Of a stretch of 64,000 bases of DNA, positions 1-12,900 are shown in pieces (positions within the stretch are counted from its first letter, which is position 1; every line of letters starts with the position of its first letter). The notes under the pieces were generated by a model, which had not been told where the DNA came from, did no database searches, and saw only the letters and a program-made list of their open reading frames with translations. The stretch comes from Cricetomys ansorgei (lineage: Eukaryota; Chordata; Mammalia; Rodentia; Nesomyidae), in NCBI GenBank assembly GCA_026225945.1, contig JAMJFZ010004066.1:1905001-1969000 (forward strand). Reading direction: 5' to 3'. The position numbers and the translations under genes are program-made.

Positions 1-1399
1 GTAGCTAAAACCTATAATTTGGTGCTACGAAGGCAGAGGCAGGAGGATTTCTACTAGCTGGAGGCCAGCCTAGACTACATAGTGTCTCAAAAGACCTAAA
101 ATAAGTTTATGATTTGTTATCAGTAAATATTTAATTTGTATAACTTTTTTTAGATTGGGGTGGGGAATAGACATCTATGTTCTACATAACACATGTTGAG
201 GTCAAAGGACAACTTACAGGTGTGAGTTCTCTGCTCCCACCATAGGTTCTGGGGATGGATATCAGGTCATTAGGCTTGCCCTTGCCCAACAAACACTTTA
301 CCTGCCGAGAGTCTTGCTGGTCCTGATTTGTACCTATTTTATGTACCAGTAGATTCAGGGTCACAGACAAATTTCTTGGGTGAGCTGTGAGCGTTGGGGG
401 CGAGCTATGTGTGTTGGGGGCGAGCTGTGTGCAGTGGGCTGTGTGTGATGGTGGCTTGCACCTGTAGCTCAGTTCTTGGGAGGTGGAGAAAGTCAGGAGT
501 TCAAAGCCACCCTTAGGTGCATTGTGAATTTGAGGCCAGCCCACACAGCATAATATCTATCCCATCTCAAAAAAAAAAAATTCCAAACAAACAAAATTCT
601 TGGGTGGTAGGGATCAAAGTGGAAAAAGGTTATGATGTTCTGCCTTAGAAAGGGTTGAGGAAGTTTACTAAACCTTAGCAGTAGGTGTGGCTGAAGGTGG
701 CTCTGACCCAGTGAGTAGGTGGGTTGGATGTGGGAGGAAAAGACAGTTTCTTATTGGGTCTGGCTGGCCTCCTTCCTTTCCCGTACAGGTGTCATCGTGC
801 ACTACCTATAAAGGACATCCTTGTCTGGACAGCTTACCTTTGCCGTCAGTGACTCAGTACAAACCGAGCTGTGTGTTGTATTTTGTTTTGAGACAGTCTC
901 AGGTAGCCTAGGCTGGCCTCAACTTCCCTATGTAGCTAAGGGTAGTCTTATTTTTGTAAAAGCTTTTAGATTTATTTCATTTTATGTGTATGAATGTTTT
1001 GCCCGTGTGTGTGTGTGTATGTGTACCAGATGCATTCCTGATGCCCAAGGAAGCTAGATGAGGGCTATGGACCCCTGGAACTGGAGTTGTGGATGCTGTG
1101 AACCACCATGTGCTTGCTGAGAATCAAACCCACATCCTCTACACGAGAGCAAGTGCTCTTCACCACCGAGCCATCTCTCCAGCCCCAAGGCCTGAAATTC
1201 TTGATCTTCCTGCCTCCACTCCCCCGAGTGCTGTGATCACAGGTGTACCCCACCACATTCTGTTTGTATAGCACTAGGGATGGAGCAGGGCTTTGTGTGT
1301 GCTAAGCGAGCATGCCACCAACCGAGCTACATCCTGATCTATACTGCATTGAAGGGCTTTTCTGTCCTAGTGAAGTCCAGTACTGTATCCTGCACAGTT
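1..1399. other. Upstream flank of Kpna7: SINE fragments
   Basis: No gene seen. Contents: B1/B4 fragment (+) about 8-98; B3/RSINE-type (-) about 195-330; B4-type (+) about 440-582 with a short A-tail; B1 3' fragment (-) about 878-948; B2/B3-type (-) 955-1186; B4/ID-type (-) about 1192-1336. The stretch 585-870 looks unique but has no coding signal. Confidence 0.6.
955..1186 (-). repeat. B2/B3 SINE
   Basis: Reads on the minus strand as the tRNA-derived head GGGGCTGGAGAGATGGCTC, then the AACC...CCAGTTCCAGG-like body and a T-rich (A-rich on minus) end near 955. Contains a short (GT)n. Confidence 0.8.
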
Positions 1400-1581
1400 C
1401 CCATAGTGACCATAGCCTGTGGAGAGAGTACTGATGGTGTGATGTGCTGGCCAACTCCTTGAGTCTGCTCTCTGGTCCCAAAGTGCTTGATGTCTTTAAC
1501 AGAGTAACATGCATACCAGGTGATGACGATTTCTTTGGTAATTTTCCTATCTATACAGGTGGTTTCTTTTCTCCAGTCAAC
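1400..1581 (+). promoter_or_regulatory. Proximal 5' region of Kpna7 with two CAGGTG E-boxes
   Basis: SINE-free sequence directly upstream of the start codon. Two identical CAGGTG E-boxes lie at 1517-1522 and 1556-1561, 39 bp apart. KPNA7 is known as an oocyte gene, and the oocyte bHLH factor FIGLA acts through E-boxes, so these are plausible control sites. The second overlaps a possible splice acceptor, so part of this region may instead be intron. No TATA box is evident. Confidence 0.35.
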
Positions 1582-1647
1582 ATGACTACCTTAGAAGCTC
1601 CCAAAGAGAGGCTGAGAAAATTTAAGTATCGAGGCAAAGATGTGTCT
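1582..1647 (+). CDS. Kpna7: Kpna7 coding exon 1 (start codon, IBB part 1)
   Basis: Encodes 22 residues, [20 protein letters not shown] plus VS, and ends in phase 0 at the donor GTGAGT (1648). The ATG is the first in frame after two possible acceptors, ...ATACAG ending at 1558 and ...CTCCAG ending at 1576, so the exon begins at 1559 or 1577 if a non-coding exon precedes it. The Arg/Lys-rich segment is the first half of the importin-beta-binding domain. Without splicing the frame stops four codons later. Confidence 0.88.
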
Positions 1648-4600
1648 GTGAGTATGAACTGAAGACCAATAATAACAAAGACTGCAGTCAAAATAATGCC
1701 TCATGAATGCACTGTAAGGGGTGTGGTGGCACACACTTGGAATCTCGCTACTGCAGAAGCAGAGGCAGGGGGGTTTTAAGGTTTGAGGCCAGCCTTCTAC
1801 AGAGCAGAAGTGAAAGCCCATTTGGGGGGAGAAAAATAAAACAAAGTAACCCCTGGTCGGTGAGATACCTCTGCCTGTCTCACAAACCAGACAACCTGGG
1901 TTCCATCCCAGGAACTCACAGGGTGGAAGGAAAGAGCTAACTCCTGTGAGTTGTCCTCTGACCTCCATGCATGCTGTATATTACACAGGATACTAAGTAA
2001 ATTAAATTCATAAAACAAGGGTTTAGAGAGCTGGCTCAGTGGTTAAGAGCACTGCCTGGTCTTCTAGAGGACCCAGGTTCAATTCTCAGCACCCACATGA
2101 TGGCTCACGGTGATCTGTAACTTCAGTCTCAGGGTATCTGTCGCCATCTTCTGGCCTCTGGGGGAACTATACACACTAGTGGTGCACAGATACCTATGCA
2201 GGCAAAACACCCATAAACATAAAATAAGGCCAGCCTGATCTACAGAGTGAGTTCCAGGACAGGACAACAAAGGACCCTGTCTCAAAAAAAAAAAAAAAAA
2301 ACCATAAAATAAAATAAAAACCAAAATGGGGTTAACATCCTGGTTCTCTAGTAACCTGGCTATAACACCTCCAATCATTTGTTTTCTTTGTTAGATGAGG
2401 CGACAACAGCGGATGGCTGTCAGCCTGGAACTCCGGAAGGCCAAGAAAGATGAGCAGGTTTTAAAGAGAAGAAATATCAGACAATTCTCCAATGACTCGG
2501 TTCCTCAAGTACCAGTCAAAGTGGTATGTGCTGGAACTTGATGTTGAGGGCAGGCCTATGCCTTAGCTAGTGTCTCTAGTATCAGAAGGCTTAATAGAGT
2601 CAGAACTTGCTATTTAATTCAGTTTGAAGAAATGATAGGACTCATTTCTTTATGAGGGTGTGGCTCAGTGGCAGAGCATCTGCCTAGAATCCCCCAGTGA
2701 GGGGTTGGGGGTGTGGCTCAGTGGCAGAGCACCTGCCTAGAATCCCCCAGTGAGGGGCTGGGGGTGTGGCTCAGTGGTAGAGCACCTGCCTAGAATCCCC
2801 CAGTGAGGGGCTGGGGTGTGGCTCAGTGGTAGAGCACCTGCCTAGAATCCCCCAGGGAGGGGCAGGGTGTGGTTCAGTGGCAGAGCACCTGCCTAGAATC
2901 CCCCAGTGAGGGGCTGGGTGTGTGGCTCAGTGGTAGAGCACCTGCCTAGAATCCCCCAGTGAGGGGCTGGGTGTGTGGCTCAGTGGTAGAGCACCTGCCT
3001 AGAATCCCCCAGGGAGGGGCAGGGTGTGGCTCAGTGGCAGAGCACCTGCCTAGAATCTCCCAGGGAGGTGAGTGGGTGGAAGGATCTGAAAAGTTCCTGT
3101 GTTTGCTTTGTAAACACTTTACCTACTGTGCTTTCTCTTGTTTTTGATGGTGCATTGCTAGAGCTTACCTATGCTACTTGCAGTATTTAACTTTGATGAC
3201 CTCCTTTTGCCTGGTTTTATTTATAAGTGCAGAAGTGAGCTCCTTACCACCTTTTCTGACCTTAATGGCCTGGGGGGTCTTCTCTCAGTCAGTCTGGCTT
3301 TCACAAGCCTTGTGGTTTCTGTTTACCCCTGTTTTCCCATTCTCAGAACCTAGTACTCATTTCCTTTCCTCTGCTGGCTTTGCTCTTGGTTTTCTCTTTA
3401 CCTTTAGAGAAGAGGGAAGTTTTAGACATCCTTACTTGCCTTTCCCCGTGGTGCATACGAGTCCTTCTTGTCTGCCTTCCCAGCTTCCTCCCTTCCTCCT
3501 CTCCCATTGTCTTTCCTTCTCTCGTTCCCCCTTTCTCATTTTCCTTTTTTCTCTTTCCCGACTTTGCCCTTCCCTCATTAACATCTTCTGGAAACTGAAC
3601 CCTAGGCCTTGCGCATCCTGAGCAAGCACTCAATCAGGGAGCCCAGCCCTTGGCCATCATCTTATTACATGTGATACACAGGCGCTGAGGGGGTGGAGAG
3701 ATGGCTCAGTGGTTAAGAGCACTGGCTGCTCATTCAGAGGACCCAGGTTCCATTTGAGCATCCACATGGTGGTTCATGACCATCTGTAACTCCAGACCCA
3801 GGACGAGTCAGTGCCCTTTTCTGGCTTCCATGGCACTATACACATGCATTCAGGCAACTGCTCCCCTCTCACAAAATAACAACAAAACCCCATCCACACA
3901 CATACCACTAGACTAAAGGTGATGGCTGAAGAGATGGCACAGCAGTTGAGAGCACTTGCTGATTTTACGGACGACCCAAGTTTGGTTCCCAGCACCCATG
4001 TCAGGCAGCTTGCAACCACCAGTGGTTCCAGCTTCAGGGGCTTCAGACACCTCTAGCCTCTGTGGACACCTGCTATCATGTGCACACACATGTGTGTGCT
4101 CATGCATGTACAAGCATACAAACACACACACACACACACTTAAAGATAATAGAAATATTTGTATATGTTCTGAGGGTACCAGGATCACTCTTCCCTAAGC
4201 ATGGAGAGTGCCCTACTTTGACCTAACACCTATGGACCAACAGATATCCCTACCTGCCTTAGAACAGACGTGAGTGCACCGTGGGCATCTGCTCAAGTCA
4301 GGGGGATGGTTAAGCTGAGTGATGTTCGTACTGTCTTTGTTTTTATTTTTATTACGATTGTAAGTTGTTTGTTGCATTTATTTACTGTGCACACATATGT
4401 GCGTAGCCATGTGCTCACACAGATGTCAGGACAATTGGTGAGAATCAGTTTCTTCCACCTTGTGGGTCCTGGGTATCAAACTCATGTTGTCAGACTTGGC
4501 AGCAAGTGCCTTTACCCTCTGAGCCATCGCTTTGGCCTTGTGCTTTCTTTTGGCAGAGACTGAATAACTGACCTGGATGTGTTTTTTTTTCTAGCAGGCC

Positions 4601-7600
4601 TGCCTTAGTCTGGAAGACATAATTAAAGGTGTGAATAGCTCAAACCCAATCCTGTGTCTTGTGGCTACCCAGTCTGCCAGGTATCGCCATTCAGACCTCT
4701 GATATTTGTAGCTAATAGCTAGAAATGAGCTCCAGTAGCCTGTTGGAGTTCCAGGTATTGGCAAAATGCCCATACAATGCAGAAAAGGCCAGTTCATCCA
4801 AAACAGGAGGCGATTACTATGCTCCATCGTCCTTGAGGGCAACTTAAGAAATGCAGGGTGTTGTCAGAGATGAATTGCTTAATTTGCATTAGCCTCTCCA
4901 GGGACTTTAGCTCATAGACAATACCTGAAGGGCAAAATGTTGCTTTAGGGCTGCTGCAAAGTGTTGAGGATTTAACAATAGTCCTAGCCGACCCATCTTA
5001 TTTTATAGTTAAGGATTGGGGCTTTAGTTTAAGGTTAGAGCACCTGCCTAGAATCCCCCAGTGAGGGGCTGGGGTGTGGCTCAGGGGGAGAGCACTTGCC
5101 TAGAATCCCCCAGTGAGGGCCTGGGGTGTGGCTCAGGGGTAGAGCACTTGCCTAGAAAGTGAGAGGTTGGGGGTGTGACTCAGTATTAGAGCCTAGAATC
5201 CCCCAGTGAGGGTGTAGGGGTGTGGCTATGTAAGAGCAACTGCCTAGCATGTATGAGTTCAACGTGCAGTATTAAAAAAAAAAAAAACCAATCAGATAGG
5301 GATGCTAAGACCATCTCAAAAGGAGTTTCTCCACACACCCCCTCGTGACTCTCCTACTCTTTCTGCCTCACTACACAGGAAAATGCTATCTCAGGAAAGC
5401 AACCCTCCTCTAAAACTGATCATTGAGGCAGGGCTCATTCCCAAGCTGGTAGAGTTCCTGAAGGAGGCAACGCTCCCCAACCTGCAGTTTGAGGCAGCGT
5501 GGGCTCTCACCAATATTGCTTCAGGAACTTCGGAGCAGACTGGAGCTGTTGTGAAAGGCGGTGCCATCCAGCCCCTGATTGAGCTCCTGTCTTCCCCACA
5601 TCTAACCGTGTGTGAGCAGGCAGTGTGGGCCCTTGGTAATATAGCTGGTAAGACATTTTCCTCAGTGGGCTAAGGAATTATGGGGTGGACGTGCAGTGTG
5701 CTGGGGAGGGAGTTCTCTGCTACACTTCATGTCCTGGCATCTACCCGCAGCCCAGTATAAACACAGTACTGAGGAATGAGCTGGATCAAAAGCCAAAGCC
5801 TAGTTCAGAGAATGAGACTGGAAGTTGGAACTAGATGACGCAGCACTACTGTAGTGAGAAGCTACATAGGAATGTCTGCTGATCCCAGTCCTGTAGCCTC
5901 AGGCCTTAATGGCTTCTGGAACGGAGATAAGTCTCAGAACTACATGCAGGGGTCCAAGGCTGCCATCCTAACATTTTGGAGGTGAAGGCTGGAGGACCAG
6001 GAATTCAAGGTCATAATTTGAGGCCAGCCTGGGGTCCCTGAGACGCTGTCATAAACAACAACCACAGCAAGGGCTGGGAACAAGCGTGGGAATCAAGTCT
6101 GATCCCCAGCCAGTTTGGGGGTGCTGGCTTGTAATCCCAGGCCTGGGGGAAGTAGAGACAGATTGAACCCTGGGGTTTGCTAGCCAGATACTCCAGGCAA
6201 TTCAGTAAGCTCCTGGTTCAGTAAGAGACCACATCTCAAAAAACTAATAATAATAATTAGGTGGAGTGTGATTAGGAGGGCATTCAGCATCAATCTCTGG
6301 CTTCCACCAGCACATGCACACGGACCCATATCATACACACCTGAAACAGAGACAAAGCTAGGCATGCTGGCGCATGCTTGTAATCCCAGCACTTAGGAGA
6401 CAGAGGTGAGAGGATCATAAGTTCAAGGCCAGCTTGGTCTACCAAGTGAGTGCCGGGCCAGCTATCAGTACACAGCAAGCCCCTGTCTCAAAAAATGAAA
6501 AATAAAACCAAATCCCAGGGTTTCATGTTCACCGTTGCATAAACCAGGAATGCTGGTATCCGCCTAGAATCCCAGCCCTGGGGAGGTGGGGGCAGGAGGA
6601 ACAGACATTCAAATTCATTCTTTGCAGTGAGTTTGAAGCCAACCTGGGCTACATTGAGACCCTGTCTCAAAATTAAACAAAAATAAGTCTTTGGCCCTTG
6701 CAGTATGGGTTTATTCTTATAAAATCCAGGACCCTAAAGGCCTGTATCTCCTGTGAAAATTACATACACACACATACACACACATACATTCACATATTTA
6801 TGTATATGTCTATGTATACATGCATATATGTATATATATGTGTATATATGGGTGTATGTATTTGCATACATTTATAAAGAAACTTATGTGTGGGGGCAGA
6901 TATAGATGATTTAGATACAGATTATATAGATGTGGATAGATGGATAGATAGAGTTTCCTTAGGTTGGAATGAGAAGTTTTCCTTGAAAACATAACCCTAA
7001 AAGGCTCAACCCTAAAAGGCTGAAAGGTCAATGTTTTATGCTCTGTATGGTATGGGAAAACCAAGGAAGAGAGTTAGTGCTAAAGATTGGGAAGCCCCCA
7101 GGTCCCTGGCTGAAATGAATATAAATGTTATCCTCAGGGAGGGCTCAGCTGGACCCCTCAGGATTCTAACAAGTTAAAACCAACCAAGTGTTAGCAGTTT
7201 CAAGTTCAGAGAAGCTGCTACAACCCAAGACAACTGAGTCAGCACAAAGCAAAGGGCAGTTAGATCTCCAGAGACTTCAGAGCCTAGAGTTAGCCAAGAG
7301 AATACAAATCAACCCTCGGAAACACTTCCAGGAGGCTTGAGTCTACCACAGAGGTTGGGTTTATTTTGCTTGTTTTCAATAAGAAACTAGTGAGGCCGAG
7401 TGGTAGACGTGACTTAGGCTTTGGATTGATGGCTAATGATACAAACCAAGACTTCTAGGCTGTCACGTTCATACACGAGGGCTGGGGATGTGTAGTTTGG
7501 GAGAGTGTTTGCTTAGCATGTAGGGGTCTCTGGTCTGTATAAAACTGGACATGGTGGTGCACGCCTGTAATCCCAGCACGTAAGGTGGAGGCAGGAGGAT

Positions 7601-8108
7601 CAGGAGGTCAAAAACACCCTTGGCTACATACTGAATTTGAGGCCAGCTTAAGATACGTAACCAGTTCAGGCTAGCCAGAGCTGCATAGTGAGACCCTGTC
7701 TCAAAAAACAAACGGGCTGGAGAGATGTCTCTGTAGTTAAGAGAACTTGCTGCTCTTGCAGAGGACCTGGGTTCAGTTCCCAGCACCTACCGGATAGCTC
7801 ACAACCATCTGTAACTCTAATCCCAGGGAATCTGATGTCCTCTTCTAGTCTTCTCATGTACCATGCACACATGTGATGCACATACATACATGCAGGCAAA
7901 ACATACACATGAAGTAAAAATAAATTTGAAAAAAAAAAATGGTTCTTTTGTTAAGGACTAGTAAGATGACTCAGTGGGCAATAGGCATTTGTCACCAAGC
8001 CTGGTGATCTGAATTCTAGCTCCAGAATCATATAAAAGGAGAGGATTGACTCCCACAAAATGTCCTCTCATCTCCAAGTACACATTGGGCATATGTGTGC
8101 ATATGCAG

Positions 8109-8146
<38 letters not shown>

Positions 8147-9916
8147 AAAGAAAGTTGGTATATTAAAGACTAGGCAAGGTTGAGGGAAAGTCCAGTCTAG
8201 GCTATACAGTGAGTTTGAGGCCAGTCTCATATGTAACAAGACCCTATTTTACAAAAAACAAAGGAAACATGGCCAAATGTGAAGGTGTGTATCTAATCCC
8301 AGCACTCAGGAGACAGAGGCTACGTAATGGTCTACAAATGAGTTCCAGGCCAGCCAGGGCTACATAGTGAGACCCTGTCAAAAAATAAAAGAATAAAAAA
8401 TAAGAAAAAATTAAAAATGGCTAGGCATGACAGACAGCACTTACCTTTCATTCCAACACCCAGGAGGCAGAGGCAGGTGGGTCTTTGAGTTCCAGGCCAT
8501 CTGGTCTACATAGTTCAGGCCAGCCAGGAAAACAGACCTCACCTTAAAAATTAGTATATATAAGGGCAAAATTGCTAATGGCTAATCTCCAGCCTCTGTG
8601 GACCCCAGAGCTTGTTCTGAATTGCACTTGGAAGTGAATGCCCGTTGACAATGCTCTTTGGGAACATAGAGTTCTCTACCAGCCTTGGTCTTTCTGAAAG
8701 TCATGGGATGAAGTGCAGATAGTGTTTGCAGTGGGCTGACCACCTAGGCAAAGCTGGCTTTTTTCCCTCCAGGACCTCTGCTCAGAACAACTGCTGCTGG
8801 TTGGTACCTGCCTGTGGCCCTGGGCATGTGCTCCTACCAGCCGCCTCAGAAACCCAGGATCCAGATAGGCTAACTATATGCCGAACATTCCAAAATGAGT
8901 TTCAGCCTCTCATCCTTTGTATAAACTTTTAGAAAAGTGCATTTACTTATTTGAGGATAAGAGGGAGATTGTATACATGCCACTGATCACATGTGGAAGT
9001 CAGAGGACAGCCTTCAAGAGTTGGTTCTCCCTTTCACCCTGTGGGTCCCGGGAATTGAACCCAGGCAGTCAGGCTTGGCTGCAAGTGCTTTTATCCACCA
9101 GGCCATCTAACTGGATTATGATAAACTTTAAAAAAGATTTTTCTTACACGTGTATATATGTCTGTGTGGGGGTATGTGCATGTGAATTCAGGTGTCCACT
9201 GAGGCACTCCTCTGGGAGAGAGTCAGATCCCCCTGGACTTGGAGTTATTGGTAGTCGTAAGCTGCCTGACATGCGTGCTAGGAACTGAACTCAGATATTC
9301 TACAAGAACACTATGTATCCTTAACCACTGAGACATCTTTACAGCCCCATTATGCACAACATTTTAAAATTAGACATCCAATTTGGGTTTTTCCTTGCAC
9401 ATGTTTTGGGGAGAAGAAATTGAAATAGAATTTCACTATGTAGCCAAGGCTGGCTTGGAACTAACTTTGTAGATCAGGCTGACCCAGAACTTACTATAAT
9501 AGACTGGGCTTGCCTTGAATTCACAGAGAACCACCTGCCTATGCTTCCTGGGTGCTGGGCTCAAAGGAGTGTGCCTAGATCTTTGTTCTCTCAAGGAATG
9601 TCATGCTCTCTTCCATTTGTAGGTGACGGCCCAGAGTTCAGAGACAGTATCATCTCCAGCAATGCTATCCCATGCCTGATTGCCCTTATTTCAACAAACA
9701 TACCAGTGAGTGTCTTTGTGTGTGTCACTTATTTACTGTGCTCTTGTAGGGAACAGTTCTCTCCTTCCACTGTGGGGACCAGGGGATTGAACCCAGGTGG
9801 TCACACTTGGCAAGTGTCTTTACCCACTGAGCCCATCTTGCTGGTGGTCTTTGATTTGTTTTCTTATTCCTTTCCTTTTCTTTCTTTCTTCCTAACTTAC
9901 TTACTTACTTACTTTT

Positions 9917-9968
<52 letters not shown>

Positions 9969-12900
9969 TTCTTTCTTTCTTTCTTTCTTTCTTTCACTCT
10001 TTCTCTGTGTCTTGTGTCTGTGTCTCTGTCTCTCTCTCTCTCTCTCTCTCGCTCTCGCTCTCGCTCTCCAGTCTCGTATGTTCATGTTTGGCCTCAAACT
10101 CACTATGTAGCCAAGGATGACCTTGAACTTCTGATCCCATTTTCTCTATCACATCTTCCCCAGTGATAGGATTATAGGTGTGCACCACCACACCCTGTTT
10201 ATGTGGTACTGGGCATGGAACCCAGGGTTTCATTCATGCTAGGTAAGCACTCAAGCAATTGGACACATGTCCTGTCCAAGAGAACACATGTGAGTATGCA
10301 AACTAAAGAACTACATGAGGCAAGAGGCTAAAAATTGTCATGGAGTGACTCTTTATGGGAAACTTTGCTAACCCATGGCCTAGAGTGGGAAGAGGGCCTG
10401 GGACCAGGCAACAGGGAGAAAGCTGGGCCTGGTGGTATACACATGTGATCCCACCACTCAAGAAACTGCGGCAGGAGGATTGTGAGTTCAAGGTCACCCA
10501 GGAGCTGCATAGGGAGACCCTGCCTCATCTACCCTGAAGAATAGGAGTGGGGTGGTGGCTGGAGAGTTGTCAAGGGAAGATGGAATGGGTGACATCGATG
10601 ATCTCCAATTCTGTTTCCATACTTATCCCAGGGATCCCTGGGGCAGATTTTTTTCAGAGAGAAAGTGATGAGACCCAGAGGTAGAACAGAAGAGTGATCT
10701 TTGAATAGCAGAAATATGGCTGAGCCTGGGGGCTCACTCAGGAGGCCTGAGGCCTGGGCTGACAAAATGGCTCAGCGGGTAAAGGTGCTTGCTGCCAAGT
10801 TTGATCGGAATCCACATGGTAGACAGAGAAAGCTGACTCTGTAAGGCACCATGGCACATGGCACATAAGTGTACCATTTTTTTTTTAAGTTGCCCGAGTT
10901 ATATGGTAAAATCTTGTCTCAAAAGAAACAGATAAAAGAAGGGAAGGAAGGGGGCTTAGTAGAACCAGCCCATAATCCCTGCTGCTTGGGAAGCTGAGGC
11001 AGGAGGATCTCAAGTTCAAGGCCTGCCTGGGCAATTTATCAGCACCCTGTCTCAAAAAGTAAAAAGGACTAGATATGGAGCTGGAGAGAAGGCTCAGGGG
11101 TCAAGAGTGCTCCCTGCTGTTCCGGGGGACCAGTTCCCAGCACCCACATCAGGCGGCTTACAACATTCTGTAACTCCAGCTCCGGGAAATCCGATGCCCT
11201 CTTCTGGCCTTCACAAATGCCTATACTTACATGGCATACACACACATGCACAAATAAAAATAAAGTGATTTTAAAAAAGGAGTAGGGATGTAGGTCAGTG
11301 GTAGCCTGCTTGCCTAGCATACACAGAGCCCTGTGGAGAATTTTATATATATGTATGTATATGTATACACACACACATATATATATATGATTATAGCAGG
11401 CCAGTAGAGTTACTAGATAGCAAGAAGACCAAGTAATTTCTGAGTTCATTTGTAACATAGTCTTCATGTATTCCAGGCTGGCTTTGAACCCCACCTATGT
11501 AGCTGGTTAGCCTCAAACTCACAATCCCCTCTGCTTCAACCATGGCTGAGAATATAGATGTCCATGTGCTTCTGCACTCAGCTTCCTGATATGTTTTAGT
11601 CAGTGAAAAATGAAATCAAGGGCTAGGGAAGATGGCTCAGTGGGTAAAATATTTGCAGCACAAGTGTGAAGACCTGGGTTCAAATTCCGAGAACCCACAT
11701 AACACCAGGTTCAGTAGCACATGCCTGTAATCCCAGTATTTGGATGGTGACCTGGGAAAAGGGATACAGGGAAGTCCTGGGAGCTTGCTGACTAGCAAGC
11801 CTGGTGTGCACAGAGTGAAACTCGAGGAGACCCAGTCTCAAGCAAGGTGAACATGGAAGGTGAGGATGAAGCTGAGGCTGTCCTCTTGACCACCACATGC
11901 ATGTCATGACATAGACATAAGTGTGCTTGTGTGAATGCGCATGTGAATGTGCACACGCACGCACGCACACACACACACACTTTGTAACATTTTTAAAAAA
12001 TTAGGCTATAGGACTGGAGAGATGGCTCAGCAGTCTAGAGCATTTTGTTGTTCTTGTGTAGGACCCGAGTTTGGTTCCCAACATCCTTGTCAGGTGGATT
12101 GTACCTGCTTGTAACTCTAGCTCCAGGAGACAGGGGATCCATTCCATCTTCTGGCCTCCATGAGCATGTACTTATCCACACAGAGACACCCGAATATACA
12201 CATAAGTAAAAAGATCTTAAAATAAGTTGTCAGGTGGTGGTGGCACACACCTTTAACCCCAGCACTTGGGAGGCAGAGGCAGACAGATCTGAGTTCAAGG
12301 TCAGCCTGGTCTACAGAGTGAGTTCCAGGACAGCCAGAGTTACAACAGAGAAACCCTGTCTCGAAAAACAAACAAAAAATTATCCATTGAGTAGTGTGGG
12401 GAAAAGCATTGTGAAGAATACGAAGAAACCTTCATATGACATTTAAATATCTAAATATAAAGCTCATCATATTTGTCCCTGGCACACATCACTGCCTGAA
12501 GGAGTTCTTTGGATGCTCAAAAGCTTTGGTCAGTGCTAATCAATAGTATTGATCGGGGATGGGAAGGGCACACCACCATTAACGTTTTGTCTCCTTTGCA
12601 CCCCATCACAGATCACATTTCTACGGACCATCACCTGGACCTTGTCCAACCTGTGCCGAAACAAGAACCCCTATCCTTGCGAGGATGCCGTGAGGCAGAT
12701 GCTGCCGGCCCTCTCTCAGCTCCTGTGGCATCATGATAATGAGATCCTCTCAGACACCTGCTGGGCCCTGTCCTACCTCACCGAGGGCTGTAATGAGCGC
12801 ATCCATCAGGTGGCGGTCACAGGGGTCCTGCCCAGGCTGGTAGAGCTCATGACCAGATCAGAACTCAGTGTCTTGGTAAGGGATGTCCTGGGTCCCACCT

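Larger units (their letters stand above)
5648..9400. other. Kpna7 intron 4: SINE-rich
   Basis: 5650-5940 is unique with nothing recognised. SINEs (approximate): B4 (+) 5950-6060, ID-B4 (+) 6066-6235, B1 (+) 6358-6500, B1/B4 (+) 6540-6680, B4 with ID head (+) 7480-7711, B3 (+) 7713-7940, RSINE (+) 7953-8145 ending in (CA)n, B1 pieces (+) 8160-8260, 8272-8400 and 8415-8550, B3 (-) 8930-9115, B3 (-) 9125-9347. Unique stretches 6960-7470 and 8560-8920 show no gene. Confidence 0.6.

Noticed and set aside
2816..2890. Possible tRNA gene (TGGCTCAGTGG A-box)
   Set aside because: No B-box, no anticodon arm and no acceptor-stem pairing; it is an ID-like head repeated eight times.
2658..3066. Regular 53-bp repeats resembling a CRISPR array
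   Set aside because: Units are continuous with no unique spacers, and the genome is a rodent; it is a SINE-head minisatellite.
9541..10110. 189-codon plus-strand ORF
   Set aside because: It only overlaps real Kpna7 exon 5. The rest is translated SINE and TTTC/TC microsatellite (poly Phe/Leu/Ser).
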